Assembly: GCA_047975325.1 (NCBI GenBank)
Contig: JBKEDF010000030.1
Location: 47,964-111,963, forward strand
Origin: JBKEDF01 sp047975325
GTDB taxonomy: Bacteria; Pseudomonadota; Alphaproteobacteria; Rhodobacterales; Rhodobacteraceae
DNA: 64,000 nt
Direction of reading: 5' to 3'
Made by a program: the position numbers and the translations under genes. The notes under the pieces are model-generated. The model searched no databases and was not told the origin of the DNA. It saw only the letters and a program-made list of their open reading frames with translations. Below are positions 18,088 to 27,785 of the stretch, piece by piece; position 1 is the stretch's first letter; every line of letters starts with the position of its first letter.

Positions 18088-20046
18088 TTATCGGGGTTGC
18101 TTGCCCTTGCTGTATTGGATGCGATCCCAGAGGCTGCGCGCCTCCTTCAGTTCTTCCCGGTCCATTTCAACTCCGTTTTCGGCCACGAAGCCGGATTGTT
18201 TATTTTCCTGCGGACCACGTTGGGCCGCAAAACGCGCCTCGTTGATCTGGGCAAGGCGCCATGTCACGCCTTCATCGGCAAGACCGGAAAGATCTTCGGC
18301 AGCTTCCGCAATTTCCCGCCGCGCCGCCGCCGCCGCTTCAAGCTTGGCCAGATCCCCGGCAAGACACATCCGTGCAAAAAGTGAATCCTCCGCCTTCCGG
18401 ACAGGCGGCGCCGTCTTCACATGGTTTTGGTTAAGAAGATTTTCAAGCACCGCACCATGATCGGCATGCAGGGCCTCCGACGGGTTGTCATCCACGCCTT
18501 CATGCAGGTGATGCAACAGGCCTGCCTTGAGGCGTTCTTCCTCCGGATCGGAAAATTGCAGCCGCTCCAGTGCCGGTTCAAACTCCGCCAGGATCCCCGG
18601 ATGGGTGATCAGCGTGGCCAGGATGATCTGTTCCATTATCCGCTGATCCGAAAGCCCGTTCGCCAGGGCCGAAGCCCGTGTCATTGGCGTTGCCGCCGCA
18701 GGGGCCCGCCAACGTCCGGGACGCACGGACTGCCATTCGCGCCATGTCGTCGGGCGTTGCCCCCTGGCCCCGAAAAGATCTTGGCGGAGGCGTTTGATTT
18801 CCTGGCCATAGTGACCACGGATCGAAGGATCCCGGATTCGTTGCAAGGCCAGACGCAATGTCTTGTCGAGCGCCGCCTTGCGTTCCGGGCTGTCAAAGAC
18901 CTTACCCTCGGTTTCCCGCTGCCAAAGAAGGTTCACCATGGGCTGGGCCGCATCAACCCGCGTCCGCATGGCTCCCGCCCCCTGCGCCTTGATCAGGTCA
19001 TCCGGATCAAGCCCCTGGGGCATCAGCGCAAAACGCAGCCCCTTTCCCGCCTCAAGCAGGGGAAGCGCCAAATCCATCGCCCGCATCGCCGCACGCAGCC
19101 CCGCCGTATCCCCGTCAAGCGCTATGACCGGCTCATCATGGATGCGCCAGATCAGACGCAGCTGATCTTCGGTAATTGCGGTTCCCAACGGCGCAACGGT
19201 GGCCGCGAACCCCGCCTCCGACAACGCGATCACATCCATATAACCTTCTGCCACGATCAGGGACTGGCCCTTTCCTGCTGCCTCCCTTGCCCGCGCCAGA
19301 TTGAACAGGCTACGCCCCTTGTCGAAAAGTTCGGTCTCCGGCCCATTGAGATATTTTGCCCGCGCATTGGGGTCGAGCGACCGCCCACCCAGCGATATCG
19401 CCCGTCCACGCCCGTCCCGGATCGGAAAGATGATACGGCTACGAAACCGATCATAGACGGAGCCATCATCAGCCCTGGCACAAAGCCCCGAATCGACAAT
19501 CAGATCCGTTGCAAACCCCTTTTGCTGCAAGGCGGTAAAAAGACCCTGCCGATTATTTGGCGACCAGCCGATTTCCCAACGTTCCTGCGCCGCCGGGTCA
19601 AGCCCTCGCCGTTCAAGATAATCCCGCGCCACCTGCGCGGTACCTGTGCGCAATTGCAGCCGGAGATGCCTGACCCCTTCCTCCATGACCTCGGCCAATT
19701 GACTGCGCCTGTCGGCCCGTTTTGCCGCCGCAGGGTCACGGGCGGGCATCTGCATCCCGGCCTCACGCGCCAGCATCTCCACCGCTTCCATGAAATTCAG
19801 GTTTTCCGAATCACGCAGGAAGGTCAGGGCATCCCCTTTGGCATGGCAGCCAAAACAATAATAGAACCCCTTGCGGTCATCGACGTGAAAGGAGGCCGTC
19901 TTTTCCTGATGGAAAGGGCACGGCGCCCACCAATCCCCCTTTCCCTGATTGGATTTGCGGGCATCCCACGTAACTTTGCGCCCGATCACCTGTGACAGGG
20001 AAATCCGGTTGCGAAGTTCATCAAGAAAGCCGGGTGGAAGACTCAT
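18088..20046 (-). CDS. dnaG: DNA primase
   Basis: Synthesises RNA primers at the replication fork, 652 aa. The CHC2 zinc finger lies at about residues 42-66 (CPFHQEKTASFHV ... YYCFGC). The RNA polymerase domain includes the YLNGPETELFDKGRSLFNL stretch, and the TOPRIM motifs are VAEGYMDVIAL and ALDGDTAG near 260-310. The C-terminal helicase-binding region is diverged. The ATG at 20046 gives the standard N-terminus (MSLPPGFLDELRNRISL); there is no obvious ribosome site. rpoD follows 145 bp downstream on the same strand. Confidence 0.96.
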   Translation of the reverse strand: MSLPPGFLDELRNRISLSQVIGRKVTWDARKSNQGKGDWWAPCPFHQEKTASFHVDDRKGFYYCFGCHAKGDALTFLRDSENLNFMEAVEMLAREAGMQMPARDPAAAKRADRRSQLAEVMEEGVRHLRLQLRTGTAQVARDYLERRGLDPAAQERWEIGWSPNNRQGLFTALQQKGFATDLIVDSGLCARADDGSVYDRFRSRIIFPIRDGRGRAISLGGRSLDPNARAKYLNGPETELFDKGRSLFNLARAREAAGKGQSLIVAEGYMDVIALSEAGFAATVAPLGTAITEDQLRLIWRIHDEPVIALDGDTAGLRAAMRAMDLALPLLEAGKGLRFALMPQGLDPDDLIKAQGAGAMRTRVDAAQPMVNLLWQRETEGKVFDSPERKAALDKTLRLALQRIRDPSIRGHYGQEIKRLRQDLFGARGQRPTTWREWQSVRPGRWRAPAAATPMTRASALANGLSDQRIMEQIILATLITHPGILAEFEPALERLQFSDPEEERLKAGLLHHLHEGVDDNPSEALHADHGAVLENLLNQNHVKTAPPVRKAEDSLFARMCLAGDLAKLEAAAAARREIAEAAEDLSGLADEGVTWRLAQINEARFAAQRGPQENKQSGFVAENGVEMDREELKEARSLWDRIQYSKGKQPR

Positions 20047-20223
20047 ACGCCCAATATCGGTCCTGCCACTGCATTCGTAAAGTGGCACCGCACCGGATAA
20101 TGCCAAATGGCCGCAACTACAGGCGTGAATCCGGCAAATGGCCTGAACCGAAGCTGCGCACCCGGCAAGATCATCATCGGAATCGCGCAGCGCCGGCCAG
20201 TCGCCAACAGCTCGGTGGTCGCC

Positions 20224-21654
20224 TCAAAGCCCCTTGGATTGGTAGGTGGACGCAACGCGGCTGATCCCGACGATATAGGCCGCCACGCGCAAGTCCTCGA
20301 CATCGTCGCGCGTGTGCCAAACTTCCCGCATGGCCTGATAGGCGGTGCGCATCGTATCATCAAGACCGGACCGGACCAGTTCCAGTTCCCCTGCACCACG
20401 CAGGTATTTATCCTTGAAATTGGGGGAAAGCGACCAACCCAGCCCCTTGTCGGCCGACAATCTTTCCAGTTCGTTTACCAGCAGCAGGTGACGCGCCTCC
20501 TCTTGCCGCCGCTGCATCCGGCCAAAGCGGATATGGCTGAGGTTCTTGACCCATTCAAAATAGGAAACCGTCACCCCACCGGCATTTGCATACATGTCGG
20601 GAATGATGACGACGCCCTTCTTGCGCAGGATTTCATCGGCACCGAAAGTCACCGGGCCATTTGCCGCCTCGATAATCAACCTGGCCTTGACCCGGTCGGC
20701 ATTGGCCTTGTTGATCACGCCCTCCAGGGCGGCGGGGATCAGGATATCGCATTCCTTTTCCAGAAGTTTCGCGCCATCCTCTACATATTTGGCAGATGGG
20801 TATCCCTTGATCGTGCCATGTTCCGCCATCCATTGACGGATGTCCTCAACATTCAGACCACTGTCATCTTCAAGCGCGCCATCACGTTCAATGACACCCG
20901 TGATAAGGGCGCCATCTTCCTCACTGAGGAACTTGGCGGCATGATAACCCACATTTCCCAGACCCTGCACGATGATCCGCTTGCCCCCCAGATCACCGAC
21001 AAGCCCTGCCACCGCACAATCCTCCTTGTGGCGGAAGAATTCATGCAATGCATATTGTACGCCGCGACCGGTGGCCTCCACCCTGCCCTGGATTCCGCCC
21101 GCATGGGGCGGCTTGCCGGTAACGCAGGCCTTGGCATTGATATCGGAAGTATGCATCCGCGCATATTGATCCGCGATCCAGGCCATTTCCCGTTCACCGG
21201 ATCCCATATCCGGCGCCGGAACGTTCTGGGCAGGATTGATCAGATCGCGCTTGATCAATTCATAGGCAAAGCGGCGCGTGATCGATTCCAGTTCATGCGG
21301 CTCCCATTTACGCGGATCAATACAAAGCCCGCCTTTCGAACCCCCAAACGGCGTTTCCACCAAGGCGCATTTATATGTCATCAGCGCAGCAAGCGCCTCG
21401 ACCTCATCCTGATCGACTGACAGGGCAAAACGGATACCGCCCTTCACCGGCTCCATATGTTCGGAATGAACGGAGCGATAACCGGTGAATGTTTCGATCT
21501 TGCCACGCAAACGCACACCGAAACGTACCTTGTAGGTCGAATTGCAAACCCTGATCTTCTCTTCCAGGCCAGGGCTGAGATCCATCAGCGCGGTTGCCCG
21601 GCTGAACATCAGATCCACACTTTCACGAAAGCTTGGCTCGCCAGTGACCGTCAT
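20224..21654 (-). CDS. Glutamate dehydrogenase (Glu/Leu/Phe/Val dehydrogenase family)
   Basis: Reversible oxidative deamination of glutamate to 2-oxoglutarate, 476 aa. It has the substrate-site lysines in MEPVKGGIRFA and ETPFGGSKGGL (about residues 67-108), the catalytic Asp in PAPDMGSGEREMAW, and the nucleotide-binding GLGNVGYHAAKFL near 234. Coenzyme preference is not decided here. GGGAGGG precedes the ATG by five bases. Single gene with no nitrogen-assimilation neighbours. Confidence 0.93.
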   Translation of the reverse strand: MTVTGEPSFRESVDLMFSRATALMDLSPGLEEKIRVCNSTYKVRFGVRLRGKIETFTGYRSVHSEHMEPVKGGIRFALSVDQDEVEALAALMTYKCALVETPFGGSKGGLCIDPRKWEPHELESITRRFAYELIKRDLINPAQNVPAPDMGSGEREMAWIADQYARMHTSDINAKACVTGKPPHAGGIQGRVEATGRGVQYALHEFFRHKEDCAVAGLVGDLGGKRIIVQGLGNVGYHAAKFLSEEDGALITGVIERDGALEDDSGLNVEDIRQWMAEHGTIKGYPSAKYVEDGAKLLEKECDILIPAALEGVINKANADRVKARLIIEAANGPVTFGADEILRKKGVVIIPDMYANAGGVTVSYFEWVKNLSHIRFGRMQRRQEEARHLLLVNELERLSADKGLGWSLSPNFKDKYLRGAGELELVRSGLDDTMRTAYQAMREVWHTRDDVEDLRVAAYIVGISRVASTYQSKGL

Positions 21655-22077
21655 GTTTTCCCTCCCGGTATTTTGTGAGTTGCTAATAGTAACCAGATCG
21701 CGACTACGATTGATCGGAAAGCTTGCACACCAAATAACAAGATTGATGAAACCACACTATTTCTCGTCCGGCTAGACCGCGAATCGTCTGTCGGGGCAGA
21801 AAATCATCCAGGTACTTCACAAGAATATTAACCAAGTTATCAAACTATTGGCGGGCATTGCCAAAAAATTCCGGGCGGCATTGGCCTGACAAGAATAACA
21901 ATTACCCGGGGGACAGGGGGATGTTTCCGAATCCCACCGGATTTTCCACTTCAAGGCTGCAAAACGTCACAATTTTGCCCCAGACAAGCCAGCCAATAAC
22001 GATTGGGTAAGTGTTTTGGGCAATTCATGTCCAAGGCAACCAGATGGATTGAACCGCCTCTGCAGAGGGGAAGCAGG
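21655..22077. other. Gene-free divergent promoter region
   Basis: The 423 bp between the divergent glutamate dehydrogenase and tadG-like genes are AT-richer than their surroundings and hold no credible ORF, RNA gene or strong repeat. They presumably contain promoters for both. I could not pick out a convincing -35/-10 pair. Confidence 0.6.
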
Positions 22078-23739
22078 ATGATTAAGGGTAAAAGTATTTC
22101 AAGGTTTGCCGGGTTACGGCAACTGCACCGCTTCATGAGGGATGAACAAGGTACGCTGATCGTTTTCGGCCTCGTCCTGACGGTTGTGATGTTGATGGGC
22201 GGTGGTCTTGCCGTTGATCTGATGCGCCATGAAGAAAGACGTACCGAAATCCAGCAAACGCTGGATCGTTCGGTTCTTGCCGCGACGAACATGTCACAGA
22301 AGCTCGACCCCGAAGATGTGGTGAACGACTATTTCGACAAGGCGGGGCTGCTCTCACAACTGAGCAATGTGCAGGTCGAAGAAGGGTTGAATTTTCGCAG
22401 GGTGACGGCACAGGCCCAATCCGATGTTCCGACCTATTTCATGCATCTGATGGATATTCAAAATCTGCCGGTCAATGCCGGATCCGCGGCTGAACAGCGG
22501 ATCACCAATGTCGAAATTTCACTGGTGCTCGACATTTCGGGATCGATGCAAAACCAGCCGACCCGTATCTCCAACCTGCGCGTTGCGGCCGCTGAATTCG
22601 TGGATACCGTCCTGTCAAAGGATTCCGAGGGCAAGATCTCGATCTCGCTCATTCCCTATAACGGCCAGGTCAATCTCGGCAGCGCCCTTTTCGCCGAATT
22701 CAACGCCAGTAATACGCATAATTTCCCCAAAAGCCATTGTCTCGACCTGCCCAGTTCCATCTATGATACGGATGAACTTTCAACCTCGACGAGTTTCCCG
22801 CAATCCGGTTTCTTTGACAGTTTTTCGGGCGGAGGGACCTCTGCAAATGCCTATACCGCATATTCGGGCCCGCTGCATAACGGTACCAGCTATGTCAACG
22901 TCTGGTGCCAACCGAATGCCGATAACATCATCAGGCCATTCCAGAATGATATTGCCTCACTGCAAGGGGCAATCGATAACCTGATCGCTGTTGGCGCAAC
23001 CTCGATCGACCTTGGCATGAAATGGGGATTGGCTCTTCTTTCACCGACCTCGCGGGATGTGATCACGAATCTGAACACAAACGGGATCGTCCCGGATGAT
23101 TTCATTGGTCGCCCTTTGGATTTCGATGCGGAAGATACGATGAAGATCATCGTCCTGATGACGGATGGCCAACATTTTGCCGAGGAACGCCTGAACGACG
23201 ATTTCCGCAGCGGCCCATCCGAGATCCGGCGCAGCAAGGGTGATGGTATGCTATCCATTCGCCATTTCGAATCCGGGGCAAATTACGGCCGCTACTGGGT
23301 ACCGCATCTGGGACGCTGGATGGATGATCCCTGGAATAGCGGGAAAGGCGTCAACCGCCTGGACTGGAGCGAAGTCTGGGCCGAATACCGGATGCAATGG
23401 ATAGCCCGGCAGCTATACGCACGTGCATTCGGGGGTAACAACAGCTCCTGGCGCAACTTCCACTTTAATCAGGCAATGAACAATTTCCGGTCCCGGACAC
23501 CAACCGGGGAAATGGATACACGACTGCAGGAAGTCTGTTCCGTCGCAAAAGCCAACGATATACTGATTTATGGCATCGCTTTCGAAGCCCCCGAAAACGG
23601 CGCCACGCAAATCCAAAACTGTGCGACGACGGCTGACAGTCACTATTACTATGTCACCACTGATGGCGAGGGCCTTTCGATTCAATCCGCCTTTCGATCC
23701 ATTGCAAATAATATCAGTCAACTGAGATTGACCCAATGA
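22078..23739 (+). CDS. TadG-like pilus-associated protein with von Willebrand A domain
   Basis: A 553-aa protein. A TadE-like N-terminal segment (RFMRDEQGTLIVFGLVLTVVMLMGGG, split here by one long membrane helix at about residues 24-46) anchors it. The vWA domain begins near 145 with the metal-ion site DISGSM and later TSIDLGMKWGLALL and MTDGQ. This matches TadG/Flp pilus assembly proteins with pili-like N-terminus and MIDAS. It is the first of three overlapping or adjacent genes; no Tad ATPase, secretin or prepilin peptidase is present nearby. The ATG at 22078 is preferred over one 25 codons upstream. Confidence 0.85.
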   Translation: MIKGKSISRFAGLRQLHRFMRDEQGTLIVFGLVLTVVMLMGGGLAVDLMRHEERRTEIQQTLDRSVLAATNMSQKLDPEDVVNDYFDKAGLLSQLSNVQVEEGLNFRRVTAQAQSDVPTYFMHLMDIQNLPVNAGSAAEQRITNVEISLVLDISGSMQNQPTRISNLRVAAAEFVDTVLSKDSEGKISISLIPYNGQVNLGSALFAEFNASNTHNFPKSHCLDLPSSIYDTDELSTSTSFPQSGFFDSFSGGGTSANAYTAYSGPLHNGTSYVNVWCQPNADNIIRPFQNDIASLQGAIDNLIAVGATSIDLGMKWGLALLSPTSRDVITNLNTNGIVPDDFIGRPLDFDAEDTMKIIVLMTDGQHFAEERLNDDFRSGPSEIRRSKGDGMLSIRHFESGANYGRYWVPHLGRWMDDPWNSGKGVNRLDWSEVWAEYRMQWIARQLYARAFGGNNSSWRNFHFNQAMNNFRSRTPTGEMDTRLQEVCSVAKANDILIYGIAFEAPENGATQIQNCATTADSHYYYVTTDGEGLSIQSAFRSIANNISQLRLTQ

Positions 23740-24290
23740 CAGGCGCATCCGTCGAAAGGGACAGGGGCCTGCCCTGGTGGCCATATCACGCCTGGCGGTG
23801 TGAGGGGGGCGCAGCAACGCTCGAATTTGTGCTCGTCGTACCGGTTTTATTGTTGATATTCCTTTCGGCCTTTGAGGCCGGACTTTTGATGACCCGCAAG
23901 ATCATGCTCGAACGCGGTGTCGATATGACAATGCGCGAATTGCGCCTGGGCCAATATACGAACCCAAACGCCGATCTTATAAAAGAGGAAATCTGCGACC
24001 GCGCAATTATCCTACGAAACTGCGCCACATCCATACGGATCGAGCTGAGCCCGGTCAGTATGACAACTTGGGCTTTCCCTGCTCAGGCGACGGGCTGCGT
24101 CGACCGTGAGGCGTCCATTCAGCCCCCCACCAAGTTCACCCCCGGCGCCCCACATGAAATCATGCTGATCCGTGTTTGCATTTTACAGGAAACCCTTTTC
24201 CCGACAACCGGTGTCGGCTTGAGGTTGCCCAAACTCAACGGCAATGAATATGCGATCACGGCAACCTCCGCCTTCGTGAACGAGCCTTGA
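23736..24290 (+). CDS. TadE-like minor pseudopilin
   Basis: A 184-aa protein with the TadE motif: a Gly-rich turn then hydrophobic helix (CEGGAATLEFVLVVPVLLLI, about residues 22-41) with the Glu at position five after the presumed cleavage, as in type IV-like pseudopilins. The remainder is periplasmic with several Cys. It overlaps the vWA gene by ATGA, so it is co-translated. Confidence 0.85.
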   Translation: MTGASVERDRGLPWWPYHAWRCEGGAATLEFVLVVPVLLLIFLSAFEAGLLMTRKIMLERGVDMTMRELRLGQYTNPNADLIKEEICDRAIILRNCATSIRIELSPVSMTTWAFPAQATGCVDREASIQPPTKFTPGAPHEIMLIRVCILQETLFPTTGVGLRLPKLNGNEYAITATSAFVNEP

Positions 24291-24292
24291 AA

Positions 24293-24856
24293 ATGCGCTT
24301 TCCCATTCCCCGGATATTCTATCATTTCGCCAGGGATTGCCGTGGCAGCATCATTGTCGAGGCCCTGCTTGTCCTGCCAGTACTGATCTGGGCCCATGCG
24401 GCGCTTTTCGTCTATTGGGATGCCTATCGCACCATCAACGAAATGCAAAAGGCAACCTATTCGATCTCCGACCTGATTTCACGCACGCAACTCACCGTGG
24501 ATGATGCCTATCTCGATGGGATACATGAAACACTGAACTATATCCTGAATGAAAATGACAATGTGACCATGCGTGTCACTTCCTTCCTGTGGGATGAAGC
24601 CGATGCACATTACAAGGTAATCTGGTCACATGGTTCCAATCCCGGACCCCCTGCCCTGACCAATGAAACCATAAAACCCCTAGCCAGCAAACTGCCTGAC
24701 ATGTCCGATGGCGATAGCGCCATTCTTGTCGAAACAACGCTGACCTATGAACCGCCGTTGAATTTCGGGCTGAACACGCAGTCAATGCAGCAATTCATCG
24801 TCACCCGTCCGCGATTTTTGCCCAAGATATGTCATTCCGGGGTGCCGTGTTCCTGA
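24293..24856 (+). CDS. TadE/TadF-like minor pseudopilin
   Basis: A 187-aa protein with a second pseudopilin N-terminus (DCRGSIIVEALLVLPVLIWA, about residues 15-34) followed by an extracytoplasmic domain with two C-terminal Cys. It begins two bases after the preceding stop; the ATG is taken rather than an overlapping TTG. It completes a TadG-TadE-TadF-like set; these accessory subunits are thought to prime or regulate Flp-type pili, whose main machinery must lie elsewhere. Confidence 0.82.
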   Translation: MRFPIPRIFYHFARDCRGSIIVEALLVLPVLIWAHAALFVYWDAYRTINEMQKATYSISDLISRTQLTVDDAYLDGIHETLNYILNENDNVTMRVTSFLWDEADAHYKVIWSHGSNPGPPALTNETIKPLASKLPDMSDGDSAILVETTLTYEPPLNFGLNTQSMQQFIVTRPRFLPKICHSGVPCS

Positions 24857-24955
24857 TCCCCCCTTGCCGCGCAGTTCTATCCCACCAAAACATCCGGGAA
24901 CATGAACGGGGCACGACGATGTCGCCCTGGCCAGGTACAACACGGGTATCGGGCC

Positions 24956-26755
24956 CTACCCATCCATCTTCAGCGCCGAAATAAAGGCCTCCTGCGGGAT
25001 CTCGACCTTGCCAAACTGACGCATGCGTTTCTTGCCCGCTTTCTGTTTTTCCAGAAGCTTCTTCTTGCGGGTTGCATCGCCACCATAACATTTCGCCGTC
25101 ACGTCCTTGCGCATCGCACTCAACGTCTCGCGCGCGATGACCCGGCCCCCAATCGCGGCCTGGATTGGAATCTTGAACATATGGCGCGGGATCAGATCCT
25201 TGAGCTTTTCCACCATTGCGCGTCCGCGCAATTCCGCGCGGTCGCGGTGAACCATCATCGACAATGCATCGACAGGCTCCTCATTCACCAGGATTGACAT
25301 CTTTACCAGATTGTCCTCCCGATATTCGGTCAGCACATAGTCAAAGCTCGCATATCCCTTGGTGACGGATTTCAGCCGGTCATAGAAATCGAACACCACC
25401 TCATTGAGCGGCAGGTCATATTCCACCAGTGCCCGGCTTCCGGCATAGGTAAGGTTGAGCTGGATACCCCGCCGCTCCTGACAAAGTTTCAGAACATCAC
25501 CAAGATATTCATCCGGCACCATGATCGTAGCCTTGATGCGCGGCTCCTCCAGATGGTCCACATGGGTGAGGTCAGGCATATCGGCAGGGTTGTGCAATTC
25601 CATCATCGTGCCGTCACGCATGTGGATATGATAGACAACGGAAGGTGCCGTCGTGATCAGATTGAGGTCATATTCCCGTTCCAGCCGGTCGCGGATCACT
25701 TCCAGATGCAAGAGGCCCAGAAAACCACAACGGAACCCAAAACCAAGCGCGGCGGAGGTTTCCATTTCATAACTGAAACTCGCATCATTGAGGGCGAGTT
25801 TCTCAATCGCCTCACGCAGACCTTCAAAATCATTGGCATCCACCGGGAAAAGCCCGCAGAACACCACCGGCTGTGCCGGTTTGAACCCCGGCAACGGTGT
25901 CGTGCAGGGTTTCCGTTCATGGGTAATCGTATCGCCCACCCGCGTATCCCGCACCTGCTTGATTGATGCTGTGAGCACTCCGATTTCCCCCGGACCAAGC
26001 TCGGGGATATCGGTCATCTTGGGTTTGAGCACGGCCAGGCGATCAATCCCGTAGATTGCGCCGGTCTGCATCATCTTGATCCGGTCACCCTTGCGGATTA
26101 CCCCATCCATCACCCGGATCATCACCACAACCCCCAGATAAGGGTCATACCAGCTATCGACCAGCATCGCCTTGAGGGGCGCGTCGCGTTCCCCCCTGGG
26201 CGGCGGCAAGCGTTTGACAATCGCCTCCAGAACATCGGGGATCCCGACCCCGGTCTTGGCTGAGATCGGGATCGCATCGGAGGCGTCAAGGCCGATCACA
26301 TCCTCGATATTTTCCTTCACCCGTTCCGGGTCGGCAGCAGGAAGATCGACCTTGTTCAGAACCGGCACGATTTCATGATCGGCATCAAGTGCGTGGTAGA
26401 CATTGGCCAGGGTCTGTGCCTCAACCCCCTGGGACGCATCCACAACCAGAAGCGAACCTTCCACTGCACGCATGGAACGCGAAACCTCATAGGCGAAATC
26501 GACGTGGCCCGGCGTGTCGATCAGGTTCAGCACATAGGTCTGACCGTCCTGCGCGGGATATTCGATGCGCACGGTATTGGCCTTGATGGTAATACCGCGT
26601 TCCCGCTCAATATCCATGCTATCAAGAAGCTGGGCCTTCATATCCCGTTCCGCCACCGTTCCCGTCAACTGGATCAGCCGGTCAGCCAACGTGGATTTGC
26701 CGTGGTCGATATGGGCCACAATGGAAAAATTACGGATATGGTCGAGTTCAGTCAT
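24956..26755 (-). CDS. lepA: Elongation factor 4 (LepA) GTPase
   Basis: Ribosome-associated translational GTPase, 599 aa, the standard length. It has HIDHGKST (G1), DTPGHVDF (G3), NKVDLPAADPE (G4) and the LepA-specific C-terminal domain (YGGDATRKKKLLEKQKAGKK). The ATG at 26755 gives the canonical MTELDHIRNFSIVAH start; ATG 26764 is possible. Bases 26756-27034 upstream have no gene. Confidence 0.97.
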   Translation of the reverse strand: MTELDHIRNFSIVAHIDHGKSTLADRLIQLTGTVAERDMKAQLLDSMDIERERGITIKANTVRIEYPAQDGQTYVLNLIDTPGHVDFAYEVSRSMRAVEGSLLVVDASQGVEAQTLANVYHALDADHEIVPVLNKVDLPAADPERVKENIEDVIGLDASDAIPISAKTGVGIPDVLEAIVKRLPPPRGERDAPLKAMLVDSWYDPYLGVVVMIRVMDGVIRKGDRIKMMQTGAIYGIDRLAVLKPKMTDIPELGPGEIGVLTASIKQVRDTRVGDTITHERKPCTTPLPGFKPAQPVVFCGLFPVDANDFEGLREAIEKLALNDASFSYEMETSAALGFGFRCGFLGLLHLEVIRDRLEREYDLNLITTAPSVVYHIHMRDGTMMELHNPADMPDLTHVDHLEEPRIKATIMVPDEYLGDVLKLCQERRGIQLNLTYAGSRALVEYDLPLNEVVFDFYDRLKSVTKGYASFDYVLTEYREDNLVKMSILVNEEPVDALSMMVHRDRAELRGRAMVEKLKDLIPRHMFKIPIQAAIGGRVIARETLSAMRKDVTAKCYGGDATRKKKLLEKQKAGKKRMRQFGKVEIPQEAFISALKMDG

Positions 26756-27034
26756 GGTCCGCATATACAGGCTCACGAAAGGGCCGGGAAGGGGCATTTA
26801 CAGCCTCCCCTGGCCAATCCGTGGCAGAGGGGCATATCTCTATCTTGTGGTTTGCCCGGCATGTCATACAGATCATGGGGGTGTTTTGTGAATTCCGGTG
26901 GAAAATCGCCAAAATCTCAAGGTTTCATTGAAATTTAACGCCAAAAACGGCAATATGCGCGGCAAGAACAAGGCATGGGCAACGCGTATTTTCCTACGAT
27001 GGCGCGATCAGACCCGATCACATGAGGCAGAGCA

Positions 27035-27340
27035 ATGACCAACATCCTTCTCGGCACCACGCTCGTGGCGCTTTTCCTTCCCATGATGGCAATAGCAGGG
27101 CCTGTTGAAAAGGCCTGCCTGAAATCCGACCGCCAGGCCTCCTCCCGGGCGCTCTGCGGCTGCATTCAGCAGGTTGCGGACATGACGTTGACAAGTGCGG
27201 ATCAACGCCGGGCCGCAAATTTTTTCAATGACCCCGATCAGGCCCAGAAAGTGCGGATGTCCAAAAGCGACCGGGACAATGATTTCTGGACACGTTACCG
27301 CAGCTTCGGTGAAATGGCCGAAAGTTACTGCGCGGGATAG
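27035..27340 (+). CDS. Small secreted protein of unknown function
   Basis: A 101-aa protein with a signal peptide (about residues 1-21, ending AIAGP), four Cys in the mature part (ACLKS, LCGCIQQ, YCAG) and a basic C-terminal half. Proteins of this kind are common in Rhodobacterales and are sometimes mislabelled arginine transporter; no transport domain is present. A GAGG-containing ribosome site precedes the ATG. It ends six bases from the convergent ridA-like gene. Confidence 0.7.
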   Translation: MTNILLGTTLVALFLPMMAIAGPVEKACLKSDRQASSRALCGCIQQVADMTLTSADQRRAANFFNDPDQAQKVRMSKSDRDNDFWTRYRSFGEMAESYCAG

Positions 27341-27345
27341 CGTTC

Positions 27346-27759
27346 CTAATCGGGAATAACCGCTGTCGCGTCGATTTCCACCAGCCATTCAGGCCGGGCC
27401 AGCGCCACCACCGTCAGACCGGTACAAACCGGGTGCACACCCCGGATATATTCCCCCATGGTGCGGTACACCGCTTCGCGGTGACGCACATCCGTCAGGT
27501 AGACCACCAGTTTCACCACGTGATCCATGCTGCTTCCGCATTCTTCCAGCAGCTGACGGATATTCTGCATGACCTTATGTGTCTGTTCCACCGGATCATT
27601 GCTCTGAACATTCTCGGCCGTGTCGAGATCCTGCGGGCATTGGCCACGCAAAAAGACCGTTGTGCCACGGGCCACAACCGCCTGACAAAGATCGTTATCA
27701 AGCCGTTGTTCGGGATAGGTCTCTTTCGTGTTGAACTTCCGGTGCCGGTGATGCGCCAT
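27346..27759 (-). CDS. RidA family (YjgF/YER057c/UK114) protein
   Basis: A 137-aa RidA-superfamily protein, with FLRGQCPQ near residue 37 and the C-terminal RPEWLVEIDATAVI whose Arg and Glu match the imine/enamine deaminase site. N-terminal sequence (HHRHRKFNT) differs from archetypal RidA, suggesting a Rid subgroup that works in a specific catabolic pathway. It follows the flavin monooxygenase by 26 bp on the same strand, so an enamine/imine or carbamate product of that oxidase is a reasonable substrate (inference). Confidence 0.85.
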   Translation of the reverse strand: MAHHRHRKFNTKETYPEQRLDNDLCQAVVARGTTVFLRGQCPQDLDTAENVQSNDPVEQTHKVMQNIRQLLEECGSSMDHVVKLVVYLTDVRHREAVYRTMGEYIRGVHPVCTGLTVVALARPEWLVEIDATAVIPD

Positions 27760-27785
27760 CTGGATTGTCCTTTTGCTGGGTATTG

